A DNA stretch of 64,000 nt from Pigmentiphaga aceris (GCF_008119665.1 NZ_CP043046.1:3782001-3846000), one strand, 5' to 3'. Positions 45,688 to 56,754 are shown, numbered from the stretch's first letter. The notes: generated by a model from the sequence alone, not told the origin. Program-made: numbers and translations.

Positions 45688-45853
45688 CCGGGCCGTGCCG
45701 CGGCGTCCGAATGACTGACATTCAGACGTTCCGCTTTCAGGAAGGCGCGATGCGCGCCTTGCGGCCCGCGCCCGACAACTTCCGTCTTGAAATTTCCGCC
45801 TTGCAGCCTGCCCGCCCCGCAATCGGGGCCGACGCGACCCTCTTCGTGTTCCC

Positions 45854-48727
45854 ATGGACTATAAAGAAACTCTGAATCTTCCCGACACCCTGTTCCCCAT
45901 GCGCGGCGACCTCGCCAAGCGCGAACCTGGCTGGGTCCAGAACTGGGAAGAAAAAAAGATCTATCAGGCCATCCGCACTGCAAGCGCCGGCCGTCCGCGC
46001 TTCGTGCTGCACGACGGCCCGCCGTATGCCAACGGCCAGATCCACATGGGTCATGCGGTCAACAAGATCCTGAAGGACACTATCGTCAAGGCCCGCCAGT
46101 TGAAGGGCATGGACGCGATCTATGTGCCGGGCTGGGACTGTCATGGCCTGCCGATCGAAAACCAGATCGAAAAGACCCACGGCCGCAATCTCAGCCGTGA
46201 CGAAGTGCAGGCGAAAAGCCGCGCCTACGCCACGGAACAAATCGCGCTGCAGAAGAAAGACTTCAAGCGTCTGGGTGTGCTGGGTGATTGGGACAATCCG
46301 TACCTGACCATGAATCCGGGCAACGAGGCCGACGAAATCCGCGCCTTGAAGCAGATCATGAAGCGTGGCTTTGTCTACCGTGGCCTGAAGCCCGTGTACT
46401 GGTGCTTCGATTGCCGCAGCTCGCTGGCCGAGTTCGAGATCGAATACGCAGACAAGAAGTCGGACACCATCGATGTCAGCTTCGAGTCGGCCGAGCCGGA
46501 AAAGCTGGCTGCAGCCTTCGGTCTGGCATCGCTGCCCAAGCCCGCGTTTGCCGTGATCTGGACCACCACCGCCTGGACCATCCCGGCCAACCAGGCACTG
46601 AACCTGAACCCGGACCTGGAATATTCGCTGGTCGACACGCCGCGCGGCGCGCTGCTGCTGGCCAATGCGCTGGTGGAAAAGGCGCTGGCCCGCTACAAGC
46701 TGGAAGGCACGGTGCTGGCGACTACCGTCGGCAAGAATTTGGCTGGCCTGAACTTCAAGCATCCGCTCTACGACGTGGACCCGGGTTATGCCCGCGTTGC
46801 CCCGGTGCTGTTGGCCGAGTACGCCACCGCCGACGACGGCACGGGTATCGTGCACTCGTCGCCCGCCTATGGCGTGGATGACTTCAACAGCTGCATCGCC
46901 AGCGGCATGTCGCACGACGACATCCTGAACCCGGTGCAAGGCACGGGCGTGTATGAAGCGGAACTGCCGCTGTTCGGCGGCCAGTTCATCTGGAAGGCTG
47001 TGCCCGTCATCATCGACGCACTGCGCAATGCCGACCGCCTGCTGTCCACGGAAACCATCACCCACAGCTACCCGCATTGCTGGCGTCACAAGACGCCGGT
47101 GATCTACCGCGCGGCTGCCCAGTGGTTCGTGCGCATGGACGAGGGCGAAGGCGTGTTCACGTCGGAAAAAGCCCCGGCCACACTGCGCCAGCTGGCCCTG
47201 GACGCCATCGAGCAGACCAGCTTCTACCCGGAAAACGGCAAGACCCGCCTGCGCGACATGATCGCCGGCCGACCCGACTGGTGCATCTCGCGTCAGCGCT
47301 CCTGGGGTGTGCCCCTGCCCTTCTTCCTGCATCAAGCCACCGGCGAATTGCATCCGCGCACCATGGAATTGATGGACGTGGCGGCCAAGATGGTCGAGGA
47401 AGGCGGCGTCGAAGCCTGGAGCAAGGCCACGGCCGAAGAAATCCTGGGTGCGGAAGAAGCCCAGCACTACACCAAGAGCAACGATATTCTCGACGTGTGG
47501 TTCGACTCGGGCACCACGCACTTCCACGTGCTGCGCGGTTCACACTTCGACAACGCCATCAGCGGTGGCGGCTCGCGTGACGAAGGCCACCACACCAGCG
47601 GCCCCGAGGCCGACCTGTACCTGGAAGGCCACGACCAGCACCGCGGCTGGTTCCACTCGTCCTTGCTGACCGCCTGCGCCATGTACGGCCGCGCGCCCTA
47701 CAAGGGCTTGCTGACCCACGGCTTCACGGTGGACAGCCAAGGCCGCAAGATGAGCAAGTCGCTGGGCAACGGCGTTGATCCGCAAAAGACCAGCGAAAAG
47801 CTGGGCGCGGAAATCATCCGTCTGTGGGTGGCCGCCAGCGATTATTCCGGCGACATCGCCGGTGACGACAAGATCCTGGCACGCGTGGTGGACGGCTATC
47901 GCCGCATCCGCAACACGCTGCGCTTCCTGCTGGCCAACACCAGCGACTTCGATATCAAGACGCAGGCCGTTGCCCCTGCCGACATGCTGGAAGTCGACCG
48001 CTGGGCACTGGCCCGCATGGCGCAGTTCCAGGCCGACGTGCTGTCGCACTTCGAGGTCTATGAATTCCACCCGGTGGTCGCCAAGCTGCAGATCTTCTGC
48101 TCGGAAGACCTGGGCGCGTTCTACCTGGACGTGCTGAAAGACCGTCTGTACACCACCGGTGCCGACAGCTTGGCGCGTCGCTCGGCGCAAACCGCGCTGT
48201 GGCACATCACGCAGACCATGCTGAAGCTGATCGCCCCGATCCTGTCGTTCACCGCCGAAGAAGCGTGGGCGCTGGTGAACCCGGGTGCGCTGACCATCTT
48301 CACCGAGACCTATCACGCAGTCCCGCAGGTTCCTGGCCACGATGCGCTGCTGACCCGTTGGGCGAAGGTGCGCGAACTGCGCGCTGCGGTCACCCGTCAG
48401 CTGGAAGACGTGCGTACCGCCGGTGGCATCGGATCGTCCTTGCAGGCCGAAGTGGACATCTACGCATCGGGTGCCGATCTGGCCGCCTTGCAGGAACTGC
48501 AAGACGACCTGCGCTTTGTGCTGATCGTCTCGCGCGCCACCGTGCATGCCACAGAGGGAGACACTGCGGGCGAGACGCGCATTGAAGTCACGCCGTCCAC
48601 CTATGCGAAGTGCGAGCGCTGCTGGCACTACCGCGCAGACGTGGGCGCAGATGCTTCGAATAAGCTGATCTGCGGCCGTTGCGTGTCCAACCTGTTCGGT
48701 GCGGGTGAAGCCCGCTCGCACGCATAA
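45854..48727 (+). CDS. ileS: Isoleucyl-tRNA synthetase
   Basis: IleS charges tRNA-Ile with isoleucine. The 957-residue class I synthetase has the HIGH variant HMGH near 65, the editing domain near 190-400, KMSKS in [10 protein letters not shown] near 632, and a C-terminal zinc finger ([12 protein letters not shown]...CGRCVSNL) near 919. Length fits the bacterial type. ATG at 45854 is followed by the conserved start [19 protein letters not shown]. Its stop overlaps the lspA ATG by one base. Confidence 0.98.
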   Translation: MDYKETLNLPDTLFPMRGDLAKREPGWVQNWEEKKIYQAIRTASAGRPRFVLHDGPPYANGQIHMGHAVNKILKDTIVKARQLKGMDAIYVPGWDCHGLPIENQIEKTHGRNLSRDEVQAKSRAYATEQIALQKKDFKRLGVLGDWDNPYLTMNPGNEADEIRALKQIMKRGFVYRGLKPVYWCFDCRSSLAEFEIEYADKKSDTIDVSFESAEPEKLAAAFGLASLPKPAFAVIWTTTAWTIPANQALNLNPDLEYSLVDTPRGALLLANALVEKALARYKLEGTVLATTVGKNLAGLNFKHPLYDVDPGYARVAPVLLAEYATADDGTGIVHSSPAYGVDDFNSCIASGMSHDDILNPVQGTGVYEAELPLFGGQFIWKAVPVIIDALRNADRLLSTETITHSYPHCWRHKTPVIYRAAAQWFVRMDEGEGVFTSEKAPATLRQLALDAIEQTSFYPENGKTRLRDMIAGRPDWCISRQRSWGVPLPFFLHQATGELHPRTMELMDVAAKMVEEGGVEAWSKATAEEILGAEEAQHYTKSNDILDVWFDSGTTHFHVLRGSHFDNAISGGGSRDEGHHTSGPEADLYLEGHDQHRGWFHSSLLTACAMYGRAPYKGLLTHGFTVDSQGRKMSKSLGNGVDPQKTSEKLGAEIIRLWVAASDYSGDIAGDDKILARVVDGYRRIRNTLRFLLANTSDFDIKTQAVAPADMLEVDRWALARMAQFQADVLSHFEVYEFHPVVAKLQIFCSEDLGAFYLDVLKDRLYTTGADSLARRSAQTALWHITQTMLKLIAPILSFTAEEAWALVNPGALTIFTETYHAVPQVPGHDALLTRWAKVRELRAAVTRQLEDVRTAGGIGSSLQAEVDIYASGADLAALQELQDDLRFVLIVSRATVHATEGDTAGETRIEVTPSTYAKCERCWHYRADVGADASNKLICGRCVSNLFGAGEARSHA

Positions 48728-49248
48728 TGGCGACCGCGCGCACGGCAGCGCCCCGCGCCTCGGCGGGCGGGGGCTCGAAGCGGTTGATGGGCTGGCTTGG
48801 CATCGCCGGGCTGATCATCCTGATCGACCAGCTGAGCAAGATCATGGTGGACCGCACCTTCGCGTATGGCGAGCGCGTGGCGGTTCTGCCCTTTTTTGAC
48901 TTCACGCTGCTGTACAACCGTGGCGCGGCCTTCAGCTTCCTGGCCGGCGGTGCCGGCTGGCAGCGCTGGTTCTTCACGGTAATCGGCCTGGGCGCGTCTG
49001 CCCTGATCATCTGGCTGCTGCTGCGCCATGGGCACCAGCGCATGTTCTCGTGGGCGATCACGCTCATTCTGGGCGGTGCGCTGGGCAACGTGATCGACCG
49101 GCTGATTCACGGCCACGTGGTCGACTTCCTGCTGTTCTACTACGACAAGTGGTATTTCCCGGCCTTCAACATCGCCGACAGCGCCATTACCGTGGGTGCC
49201 GTGTTGATGATCGTCGATGAAATAAGGCGTGTGCGCAAAGGGTCTTGA
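48727..49248 (+). CDS. lspA: Lipoprotein signal peptidase LspA
   Basis: LspA cleaves prolipoprotein signal peptides in the inner membrane. The 173-residue product has four membrane helices and the two catalytic Asp motifs: [15 protein letters not shown] near 120 and [16 protein letters not shown] near 145. [12 protein letters not shown] near 60 is the third signature. A short Ala/Arg/Ser front of about 18 residues is extra. ileS-lspA coupling is normal. Confidence 0.97.
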   Translation: MATARTAAPRASAGGGSKRLMGWLGIAGLIILIDQLSKIMVDRTFAYGERVAVLPFFDFTLLYNRGAAFSFLAGGAGWQRWFFTVIGLGASALIIWLLLRHGHQRMFSWAITLILGGALGNVIDRLIHGHVVDFLLFYYDKWYFPAFNIADSAITVGAVLMIVDEIRRVRKGS

Positions 49249-49434
49249 CCAAGACCGCTGGGAGGTATCGCAGAAGGTGCAATCCAGACGTTGACAGGCA
49301 GGTTCACCGCCACCTTGCAGCGCCACCGTTCACCGCGATACTTGCCAGCCCCACATCGCCCTCATCGCTTTGGCCCCACCTTCCCCGCCTGTCGCCCCAT
49401 GCGCGACAGACTCTTTTACTGATCGGAACACGCC

Positions 49435-50625
49435 ATGCAGGATCTCGCTGGACAACGCATCGTCGTCGGCATCACCGGTGGCGTCGCCGCCTTCAAGAGC
49501 GCCGAACTGGTTCGCCGCCTGACTGAACAAGGAGCCACGGTTGACGTCGTGATGACCGAGGCAGGCACCCGCTTCATCACTGAAGTCAGCATGCAGGCAC
49601 TGTCGGGCAGGCCAGTCTGGACCGACACCTTCGATGCCCGGGTCCATAACAACATGGCCCACATCGAACTCAGCCGTGGCGCAGCCGCGATTGTCATTGC
49701 CCCGGCCAGCACCGACTTCATGGCCAAGCTGGCTCACGGCTTTGCCGATGATCTGCTGTCTACCCTGTGTGTGGCGCGCGCCTGCCCGCTGCTGATTGCC
49801 CCGGCCATGAACCGCGAGATGTGGGCCCACCCCGCCACGCAACGAAATGCCGCGCAACTGCGGGCAGATGGCGTCCAGATCCTGGGCCCGGCCGATGGTG
49901 ACCAGGCCTGTGGCGAGATCGGCAGCGGCCGCATGCTGGAAGCCACCGAGATCGTCGAAGAACTCATCAGCTTCCTGCAGCCCAAACCGCTGCGCGGCAA
50001 ACGTGTGCTGATCACAGCCGGGCCGACTGCCGAGCCTATCGACCCGGTGCGCGTGCTGACCAATCATTCATCGGGCAAGATGGGTTATGCGATTGCACGC
50101 GCCGCGCACGAAGCAGGCGCGGAAGTTACGCTGGTATCGGGGCCGACCGCGCTTGTGGCTCCGCGTGGGGTGTTGCGCCTGGATGTGGACACGGCCGAGC
50201 ATATGCTGGCCCAGGTTCTTGCCGAAGTCGCGCGCAACGATGTCTTCATTGCCGTCGCTGCGGTGGCGGACTGGCGCATCAAGCATGTCAGCCCCAGCAA
50301 GCTGAAGAAAAATGGCGATGCCTCGATGACGCTGGAATTCGAACTCAACCCCGACATTCTGGCGACCGTGGCCGCGCTGCCAAACGCACCTTACTGTGTG
50401 GGTTTTGCTGCCGAGACAGACGACATGGAACGCCACGCCGCCGAGAAGCGCGTGCGCAAACAAGTACCCCTGCTGGTGGGCAACATTGCGCAGCAGTCGT
50501 TCGGGGCGGACGAATCGGTGCTGACCTTGTTCGACGAGCAGGGTGGGCATCCTTTGCCCCGCTTGCCAAAACTGGCCGGTGCGCGACAATTGATTGCGCA
50601 GATCGCACAACGCCTGCCGCGCTGA
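49435..50625 (+). CDS. coaBC: Coenzyme A biosynthesis bifunctional protein CoaBC
   Basis: CoaBC makes phosphopantothenoylcysteine (CoaB, C-terminal half) and decarboxylates it (CoaC, flavin, N-terminal half). The 396-residue product shows GITGGVAAFKSAELVRRL near 12, the His of NNMAHIELSRGAA near 77, PAMNREMWAHP and the Cys in DGDQACGEIGSGRM near 160. The CoaB half has LITAGPTAEPIDPVRVLTNHS and KLKKNG. It is full length. dut and an unknown gene follow, a common coaBC-dut neighbourhood. Confidence 0.97.
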   Translation: MQDLAGQRIVVGITGGVAAFKSAELVRRLTEQGATVDVVMTEAGTRFITEVSMQALSGRPVWTDTFDARVHNNMAHIELSRGAAAIVIAPASTDFMAKLAHGFADDLLSTLCVARACPLLIAPAMNREMWAHPATQRNAAQLRADGVQILGPADGDQACGEIGSGRMLEATEIVEELISFLQPKPLRGKRVLITAGPTAEPIDPVRVLTNHSSGKMGYAIARAAHEAGAEVTLVSGPTALVAPRGVLRLDVDTAEHMLAQVLAEVARNDVFIAVAAVADWRIKHVSPSKLKKNGDASMTLEFELNPDILATVAALPNAPYCVGFAAETDDMERHAAEKRVRKQVPLLVGNIAQQSFGADESVLTLFDEQGGHPLPRLPKLAGARQLIAQIAQRLPR

Positions 50626-50801
50626 GCGTGTCGGCCCGGTTGTAATCCGCATCATCGTGGCGTCGAGATAAACGCCGTCACGCAGCAAGCCCTTTCCGCA
50701 TCTCGCCAAAAACCAGCGGCCGGTCGCACCGACCCGCGCCGTTTCCTTCCTTATCGCTGCCTGAGCGCACCCTGGTCGCCCGGCACTTGAGCGGAGCCTA
50801 C

Positions 50802-51269
50802 ATGCCCTTCGACGCAGAACCGAAGAACGGTGACTTTGCCGCCTACGTTGATCGCCTGGTGAATCAGGGTGGCCATGCCCCGGGCGCTGGCATGTCTACG
50901 GAGATGTGGGCCGCCAAGGCGTCTGAGCGCGCGCTGGCGCAAGGCAAAGCCAGCGGCTTCCCTACAGGCCTTGCCAAGACAGGCAGTGCGCCTGCCGCCC
51001 GAACATCTGCATCGGCATCTGCATCTGCGCCTGCACTTGCACCCGGCCAAGGCCCCGTGCCCGGCACCTATAAAGTACCCGGTTCACACAAGCTCACCGC
51101 CAGCGCCAACAGCTGGGGGCGCAGTGGCGAATCCACGGCACCGATGAACTCGGTGCCCTCATCCCCAAGCATGCCCACCCTGGGATCGTCCACGGGTGCG
51201 ACACGGATTCAACAAGCCAGCGAGACGCTGGCATTCATCATCAAACAGTTCAACTCACGTCGTTCATGA
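50802..51269 (+). CDS. Unknown low-complexity protein between coaBC and dut
   Basis: The 155-residue soluble protein is not recognised. It starts [20 protein letters not shown]. The middle (70-120) is disordered, rich in Ala, Ser and Pro, and contains an ASASASA tract. The end, [20 protein letters not shown], is helical. GGAG stands five bases before the chosen ATG; a TTG at 50787 is in frame. Its stop overlaps the dut ATG (ATGA), so it is co-translated with dUTPase. Confidence 0.6.
   Translation: MPFDAEPKNGDFAAYVDRLVNQGGHAPGAGMSTEMWAAKASERALAQGKASGFPTGLAKTGSAPAARTSASASASAPALAPGQGPVPGTYKVPGSHKLTASANSWGRSGESTAPMNSVPSSPSMPTLGSSTGATRIQQASETLAFIIKQFNSRRS
51005..51040 (+). repeat. Imperfect hexamer repeats in the low-complexity gene
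   Basis: Units of ATCTGC, ATCGGC, ATCTGC, ATCTGC, GCCTGC and ACTTGC follow one another in frame and encode the Ala/Ser tract. Because the unit is six bases, length changes would not shift the frame. Confidence 0.55.
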
Positions 51270-51715
51270 AAGCCATCGATATCAAGATTCTCGACCCGCG
51301 CATGCGGGAATTCCTGCCTGCCCACGCCACGGGCGGCTCCGCCGGCGTAGACCTGCGCGCCTGCCTGGACGAAGCCATTGTGCTGGCCCCAGGCCAGACC
51401 GCGCTGGTGCCCACTGGCCTGGCGATCCACATCGGTGACCCCGCCTACGCCGCGCTGATCCTGCCGCGCTCGGGCCTGGGCCACAAGCATGGCATCGTAC
51501 TGGGCAATCTGGTCGGCCTGATCGATTCGGATTATCAAGGTCAGCTGATGGTGTCGACCTGGAATCGCGGTTCGACCACGTTCACGCTGGAACCTTTCGA
51601 GCGCCTGGCGCAGTTGGTGATCGTGCCGGTGATGCAAGTGCAGTTCAATGTCGTGGAAGACTTCACGGCATCGGAGCGTGGCGAAGGTGGCTTCGGCAGC
51701 ACGGGGCGCGCATAA
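51266..51715 (+). CDS. dut: Deoxyuridine 5'-triphosphate nucleotidohydrolase
   Basis: dUTPase hydrolyses dUTP to dUMP and keeps uracil out of DNA. The 149-residue trimeric type has all five motifs: GSAGVDLRA near 24, [16 protein letters not shown] near 70, [10 protein letters not shown] near 88, RLAQLV near 113 and [10 protein letters not shown] at the end. Length is normal. It is translationally coupled to the unknown gene upstream. Confidence 0.98.
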   Translation: MKAIDIKILDPRMREFLPAHATGGSAGVDLRACLDEAIVLAPGQTALVPTGLAIHIGDPAYAALILPRSGLGHKHGIVLGNLVGLIDSDYQGQLMVSTWNRGSTTFTLEPFERLAQLVIVPVMQVQFNVVEDFTASERGEGGFGSTGRA

Positions 51716-51729
51716 GCGCGCTTGTTGAT

Positions 51730-51764
51730 GGCACCGGCGTGCAATGCGCAGGTGCCTGATTTTT
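51730..51764 (+). terminator. Terminator after dut
   Basis: GGCACC (51730-51735) pairs with GGTGCC (51751-51756), with inner GCG and CGC pairs, followed by TGATTTTT. Confidence 0.7.
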
Positions 51765-51895
51765 GCTGGATAAGAAGCCGTGCTTTTTGAGCAGGGCTTG
51801 TCATACTGAAATGCGGGTTCTCAAGCGCGATAGCCAAGACGACCCGCCGGGATTTACCAATCCTGCCACCACCTCTTCAAATCACCTGACGCCAA

Positions 51896-52119
51896 GGCGC
51901 TTGCGGCGCGTGGCGGTGGGCGAAATCGGTAGCGCCGATGCAAGGGCACGAATCGGGGAGGCAAGGGAGCGCATGTTTGAGCGGGACGCTTGTGAACAAG
52001 CCGGGGGCTTGTTCACCCCGCGAGTTCGCGACCGCCCCGATTCGCGCCATTGCATCGGGGAGTCCTGGCGCAGCCAGGACCGCAACCGCTTGAGCCTGCC
52101 GCCATGCGCCGCAAGCGCC
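51896..52119. mobile_element. MITE-like long inverted-repeat element
   Basis: The outer arms (51896-51916 and 52099-52119) are 21 bases with one mismatch and begin GGCGCTTGCGGCGCGTGGCG. Inner arms (51936-51961 and 52032-52057) are 26 bases with three mismatches. The centre carries a 10-bp hairpin, GTGAACAAGC with GCTTGTTCAC. No open reading frame of a transposase is present. It looks like a non-autonomous or extragenic palindromic repeat, but another copy is not in this window. Confidence 0.6.
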
Positions 52120-52229
52120 GCTTAAGAACTCAACTGCACCAAAAAATAAGCCGCGACATCATCGCGGCCCGCCAGAACAACAGCCAAACCAACCAAGCGC
52201 CGAGAAACCCCCGACGCCCGGCACAGCAA

Positions 52230-53390
52230 TTACTGCTCAGCCGCGTAGGTGAACTTGCCGTTCTTGACCACGCCCATCACACGTGCGCGCTCATCGAAAC
52301 CTTGGTGGTCCTTGGCCGACAGATTCAACACACCATTCGGCACCGTCAGATTCGCCGTCGACTCCAACGCATCACGCAGCGCGCGACGGAACTCCACCGT
52401 ACCCGGCTTCGCACCAGTTTTCAGCGCACGGCCCGTCGCATCGTCCAGCAACTGCCAGGCACCCCAGGCATCCGCCGCAAACTGAGTCGACGTGCCAACG
52501 CCATACGCCTTCTCGTAGCGATTGACGAAATCCACCGCAGCCTTCTTCACCGGATGGCTGTCAGGCAGATCGGCAGCCACCACTGACGGACCAGTCGGGA
52601 ACAAAGTGTTCTCCGCCTCCTTGCCCGCCACACGCAGGAAATCAGGCGTGGCAATGCCATGCGTCTGATAGATTTTGCCGGCATACCCACGCTCGACCAG
52701 CGTACGCTGCGGCAAAGCTGCAGGCGTACCAGAAGCCGCGATGAACACCGCATCCGGCTTGGTCGACATGATCTTCAGAATCTGGCCCGTGACCGAGGTA
52801 TCGGTACGAACAAAACGCTCGTTGGCCACCAGCTTCACGCCCTGCTTTTCCACCAGCGCGGTCAACTCCTTGGCCCAGCTTTCGCCATAAGCATCGTTGA
52901 AGCCGATAAAGCCCAGCGTCTTGATGCCCGCACGACGCATGTGCTCAGTCACCGCCGTAACCATCAACGCATCGTTCTGCGGCATCTTGAAGACCCACTT
53001 GCGGCGCGGATCGGACTGCGGCTCGATGATGGCTGCAGACGCAGCAAGCGCCACCAGAGGCGTCTGACCCTCAGACACCGCGTCGATCACCGCAATCGCG
53101 CTGGGCGTGATGTTCGGGCCGACGATGGCATCGACACGCTCGTCGGCAATCAGCTTCTTGACGTTGGTGACCGCATTGGTCGGGTCAGTCGCATCATCCA
53201 GGATGATGTAGCGGGCCTTCTGGCCACCGATCTGGTCCGGCCACAACTGGACCGCATTCTTTGACGGAATGCCGATGGCAGCAGCCGAACCGGTGGTGGA
53301 CAAATCGATGCCGATGGTGATGTCGGCACGGGCCGACGCGGCAGCGCCCAGCAGCGCGAAAATCAGCGCGCTACGCAGGATGCGGTTCAT
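52230..53390 (-). CDS. ABC transporter substrate-binding protein, branched-chain amino acid type
   Basis: This is a periplasmic solute-binding protein of 386 residues with a signal peptide at 1-22 (RSALIFALLGAAASARA) and a Leu/Ile/Val-binding (LivJ-like, type I) fold: ADITIGIDLSTTGSAAAIGI, then VDAIVGPNITPSAIAVIDAV and FIGFNDAYGESWAKEL. No permease or ATPase gene lies beside it, so it is an orphan that may use another transporter or sense a ligand. Ligand cannot be read from the sequence. Confidence 0.88.
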   Translation of the reverse strand: MNRILRSALIFALLGAAASARADITIGIDLSTTGSAAAIGIPSKNAVQLWPDQIGGQKARYIILDDATDPTNAVTNVKKLIADERVDAIVGPNITPSAIAVIDAVSEGQTPLVALAASAAIIEPQSDPRRKWVFKMPQNDALMVTAVTEHMRRAGIKTLGFIGFNDAYGESWAKELTALVEKQGVKLVANERFVRTDTSVTGQILKIMSTKPDAVFIAASGTPAALPQRTLVERGYAGKIYQTHGIATPDFLRVAGKEAENTLFPTGPSVVAADLPDSHPVKKAAVDFVNRYEKAYGVGTSTQFAADAWGAWQLLDDATGRALKTGAKPGTVEFRRALRDALESTANLTVPNGVLNLSAKDHQGFDERARVMGVVKNGKFTYAAEQ

Positions 53391-53468
53391 GAAGGTGTCT
53401 CCGTAATGCTGGAATGGAACGAATAACCGTCATGTTACCTGGGTACCTGCCTTCACCACGCAGACAAT

Positions 53469-54449
53469 TCAGTCGAGTTGCTGGTCGACATCGACATCCA
53501 CATCGGCTGGCCGCCACGGACCGGGAGCGATCAGGCTCACGCGCTGCAAACGCCCGTGCAAGTTGCTGTAGAGCACGTGCAAGGTGTAATCCGGCAGCGT
53601 CCATACCGCCAGCCCGGCCAGCTCACCATCGATGTGATACATGGGCTTGGTCTGCAGCTTGGTCAGCAAGGTGTCGGGGCTGTCCTCGAAATCCAGACCG
53701 GCAGGCAGCTCGCCCGTCCAACCCGGTGACGCCAGGTCGCCATTGCGATGCAACGCAATCGTGCGCAGCCCTTGCTTGCCGTTCTTGCGTGCGTAGGTAA
53801 GCGTCACGCCGTAGGAGTCGGTCATGTCCAGCTCGCCGTCATCAAGCGCCAGACCCAAGGCCTCGTCGTCCCACCCAGCCGGCCACACAGGCTTGAGCGC
53901 AACCGGCTTCGGGGGGTCACCAAAGGTCTTCAGGATGGCCTCGATTGCGGGCGGCTCGAATTCGCGCAGGCGTTTTACTGGCGCGGGCACGGCCAGACAT
54001 GCGATGCCTGCCACCGCAAGCTCGTCTTCGTCGTAGGTCACGCTCATGCGGTAGCCGTCCACATCCCAGGTGTCTTTCAGACCGGAATGACGGCTTGCCT
54101 CGAATGCAGCGAGCTTGGCGCGCACAGCGTCACGGCTGTCTTCCATCGACAGCCCATACGGCAACTCGCCTTGATAGGGATCGATGCCTTCGAAGTTGGC
54201 ATAGAAATAAACCTGGGTCAGCAAAATATCGCCGCTGCCCCACAGGTAGAAAAATCCGCCCGACTGCAATTGAGAATCCGAGAACCCAAGCTCGATGCCG
54301 AGTTCAGGAATCATGATCCAGTCATGAAACCGGTAATCCTCAACCGGCAGTTTCGGGCGCAGCGGCGTGCCGAGGCGGGTCAGGAGCGCTTGCACGCGCT
54401 CGTCATCGGCACGGGTGCCGAGCAGGCTAAGAATGTCGTTGGCGTTCAT
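53469..54449 (-). CDS. Unknown protein with two related domains
   Basis: The 326-residue soluble protein has no signal peptide or membrane helix. Two halves share a pattern: GELPYGLSMEDSRDAVRAKL (near 95) and GELPAGLDFEDSPDTLLTKL (near 245), each followed by a similar stretch of beta strands (RMSVTYDEDELAVAGIACLA and TLHVLYSNLHGRLQRVSLIA). This indicates an internal duplication. The family is not recognised; such folds occur in immunity-like proteins, but no toxin gene is adjacent. It stands on the minus strand upstream of the binding-protein gene. Confidence 0.7.
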   Translation of the reverse strand: MNANDILSLLGTRADDERVQALLTRLGTPLRPKLPVEDYRFHDWIMIPELGIELGFSDSQLQSGGFFYLWGSGDILLTQVYFYANFEGIDPYQGELPYGLSMEDSRDAVRAKLAAFEASRHSGLKDTWDVDGYRMSVTYDEDELAVAGIACLAVPAPVKRLREFEPPAIEAILKTFGDPPKPVALKPVWPAGWDDEALGLALDDGELDMTDSYGVTLTYARKNGKQGLRTIALHRNGDLASPGWTGELPAGLDFEDSPDTLLTKLQTKPMYHIDGELAGLAVWTLPDYTLHVLYSNLHGRLQRVSLIAPGPWRPADVDVDVDQQLD

Positions 54450-54683
54450 GGGGGCTTTCTACCACAAAAGAAACCGCACCGGCCCCAATTCTCATTCGCA
54501 TAGCGCTGATGTGCGCAAAAAAGCACATTGGGCTATTCGCTCGCTAATTGAAATTCTATTTACCCGGATTCGACGTTAAGGCCGCCGTAAGCAAATGTTA
54601 GTATCGCTGCGCGTTGAAACAGCGCTTTTATTTACTTCAAATTCTTCCCCTCCCCTTCTGCCCCGCCCCCCGGAGTTATTTGC

Positions 54684-56567
54684 ATGAAGATTGCCCACAA
54701 GGTCAGTCTGGCCGCTGCCGTCGTGCTGTTCCTCGCCACAGGCCTTTTGTCCGTCGTACAAGTCAGCGCAGTTCGCGATTCTCTGCGTCAACACGCATCG
54801 GCCAGCATTGCCGAATCAAGCGGTGCGCTGGCTCGCCAGATCGAAAATTGGCTGAATGCCAAATTGAAGATGATCAATCTGCTGACGCAGAATCTTGGCA
54901 GCCAATACAGCCCTGCCGAGACCACGCGGGTCATCAGCAGCCCCCTGTTGAAAGAAGAATTTCTGCTGATTTTCGGGGCGCTGCAAAGCGACGGAAAACC
55001 CATCAAGAACCTGGATTCCTGGAAACCGAAACCCGATTGGGATGGCCGCACACGCCCTTGGTATGCCACCGGCATTGCCGCCCAGGACGCGGTATTTTCC
55101 GAACCATACGTAGATTCCACGACAGGTGAAACACTGATTTCCGCAGTTACCCAACTGCGCGATGGCAATACCGTACTGGGGGTGATTGGCGGCGATATTC
55201 GCCTGAAAACAATTGCCGACGCGGTCAGCAGCTTCGATTTCGATGGTGCCGGTTACGCATTTCTGCTGAGTCGGAGCGGAAATATCATTTCCCATCCCAA
55301 AAATGAAATGCACGGCAAGAATTACAGCGAGCTGTTTGGCGGACAAAGCCCGACGCTGCGTAATGAGCTGCATGAAATGCGGGTAGGCGATAAAAACCTG
55401 ATGGTGTCCTTCATTCCCCTTAGCAATCTGAAGGGAATGGAGTGGTATATCGGCGTCGTGCTCGATGAAAGCATCGTCATGGCAGAAGCCAACAGCCTGA
55501 GCCAGCGCGCTGTCGTTGCAACCATCCTGGGCGTGATTCTGAGCATGCTGGTGCTGGGTGCATTCATGACCCGCCTGCTTAAACCGCTGGAATTGCTGAA
55601 CCGCTCGATTCGTGAAGTCAGCCGCGGCGAAGGTGACCTGACCCGCCGCCTGCCGGTAAGCGGCAACGACGAAGTGGCGCAGGTAGCACGCGAGTTCAAC
55701 GGATTCCTGGGAAATCTGCAGACCTTGATCGGCCAGGTCACCGGCAGTTCAGGCCAGGTGCGCGACGGCATCAACCTGAATCTGCACGGGGCCAGCGCTG
55801 CCGCAGATCAGCTACGACAACAATTGCGTGAACTGGACCAACTGGCCACCGCCATGCATCAGATGTCGGTCACGGCTGAAGACGTGGCGCGCAATACTCA
55901 GACCGCTGCGCAAGCGGCCTATGTCGCCAACCAGGAAGCCGAAAACGGCGAAGCTGTGGTGCAGAAATCGACCACCGCAATCAAGCACCTTGCTGTGGAC
56001 ATGGAAGACACAGGACGGGCGATCAGCGAGTTGGCGCAGGTCAGCAACAGCATCGAATCGATTCTTGGGGTGATCACCAGCATTGCAGACCAGACCAACT
56101 TGCTGGCGCTCAACGCAGCCATCGAGGCAGCGCGCGCGGGCGAATCTGGCCGAGGATTTGCCGTGGTCGCCGACGAAGTGCGCACACTGGCATCGCGCAC
56201 GCAGCAGTCGACGCAAGAAATCCGCCAGATGATCGACCAGTTGCAAGCCGGCGTACGCAATACGGAGTTGCGCATGCAGCAAAGCCGTCAGAGTGCAAGC
56301 CGGACTGCCGACGAAGCCGCAGCGGCCAATGACATCCTGCACCGCATTCGTGAAGGCATTCTGCGCATCAACGACATGAATACGCAGATCGCCACGGCAG
56401 CAGAAGAGCAAAGCGCAACGACCGAAGAGATCAACCGCAACACCAACAATATCCGCGACATCAGCCAACAGGTTGCCGTGGCGGCACAAGACCAGGTCGG
56501 CAAGTGTAGTGTCATGGTGGAACAGGCAGACCAGCAAGGCCAGTTGCTGGGCCGCTTCAAAATCTGA
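54684..56567 (+). CDS. Methyl-accepting chemotaxis protein (dCache sensor)
   Basis: This is an inner-membrane chemoreceptor of 627 residues with a membrane helix at about 8-30 and a periplasmic double-Cache domain at 35-275 ([39 protein letters not shown]). The second helix is near 280-300, followed by HAMP ([20 protein letters not shown]). The signalling hairpin tip has [20 protein letters not shown] and [17 protein letters not shown]. dCache domains often bind amino acids. No C-terminal pentapeptide for CheR is visible. No che genes lie nearby. Confidence 0.93.
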   Translation: MKIAHKVSLAAAVVLFLATGLLSVVQVSAVRDSLRQHASASIAESSGALARQIENWLNAKLKMINLLTQNLGSQYSPAETTRVISSPLLKEEFLLIFGALQSDGKPIKNLDSWKPKPDWDGRTRPWYATGIAAQDAVFSEPYVDSTTGETLISAVTQLRDGNTVLGVIGGDIRLKTIADAVSSFDFDGAGYAFLLSRSGNIISHPKNEMHGKNYSELFGGQSPTLRNELHEMRVGDKNLMVSFIPLSNLKGMEWYIGVVLDESIVMAEANSLSQRAVVATILGVILSMLVLGAFMTRLLKPLELLNRSIREVSRGEGDLTRRLPVSGNDEVAQVAREFNGFLGNLQTLIGQVTGSSGQVRDGINLNLHGASAAADQLRQQLRELDQLATAMHQMSVTAEDVARNTQTAAQAAYVANQEAENGEAVVQKSTTAIKHLAVDMEDTGRAISELAQVSNSIESILGVITSIADQTNLLALNAAIEAARAGESGRGFAVVADEVRTLASRTQQSTQEIRQMIDQLQAGVRNTELRMQQSRQSASRTADEAAAANDILHRIREGILRINDMNTQIATAAEEQSATTEEINRNTNNIRDISQQVAVAAQDQVGKCSVMVEQADQQGQLLGRFKI

Positions 56568-56713
56568 GGCGATGCGTCAAGGTAGTGTGTTGATGCCCTG
56601 TATTGATTGCGGTGTGGCGCTGCAGTGCGGCACTAGCGTGCTGACCAGGCAACTGGCACCGAGAACGACCTGACTGACAGATGCGCCTGAAATTCAGGCT
56701 TGATCTGAAAGTC

Positions 56714-56754
56714 AAAGGGCTGATCCCGACACGCATTGGGATCAGCCCTTTTTT
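56714..56754 (+). terminator. Terminator of the chemoreceptor gene
   Basis: AAAGGGCTGATCCC pairs perfectly with GGGATCAGCCCTTT around a 10-base loop, with a T-run. Confidence 0.9.

Larger units (their letters stand above)
51716..52229. other. Gene-free stretch with terminator and palindromic element
   Basis: The 514 bases hold the dut terminator (51730-51764) and the long inverted-repeat element (51896-52119). An open frame at 51763-52125 crosses the element but has no ribosome binding site and reads through the repeat arms, so I do not call it a gene. Confidence 0.7.

Noticed and set aside
51763..52125. Open frame of 120 codons after dut
   Set aside because: It runs through the palindromic element and the arms explain its residues. 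No ribosome binding site or family pattern was seen. It may still be a decayed tail.
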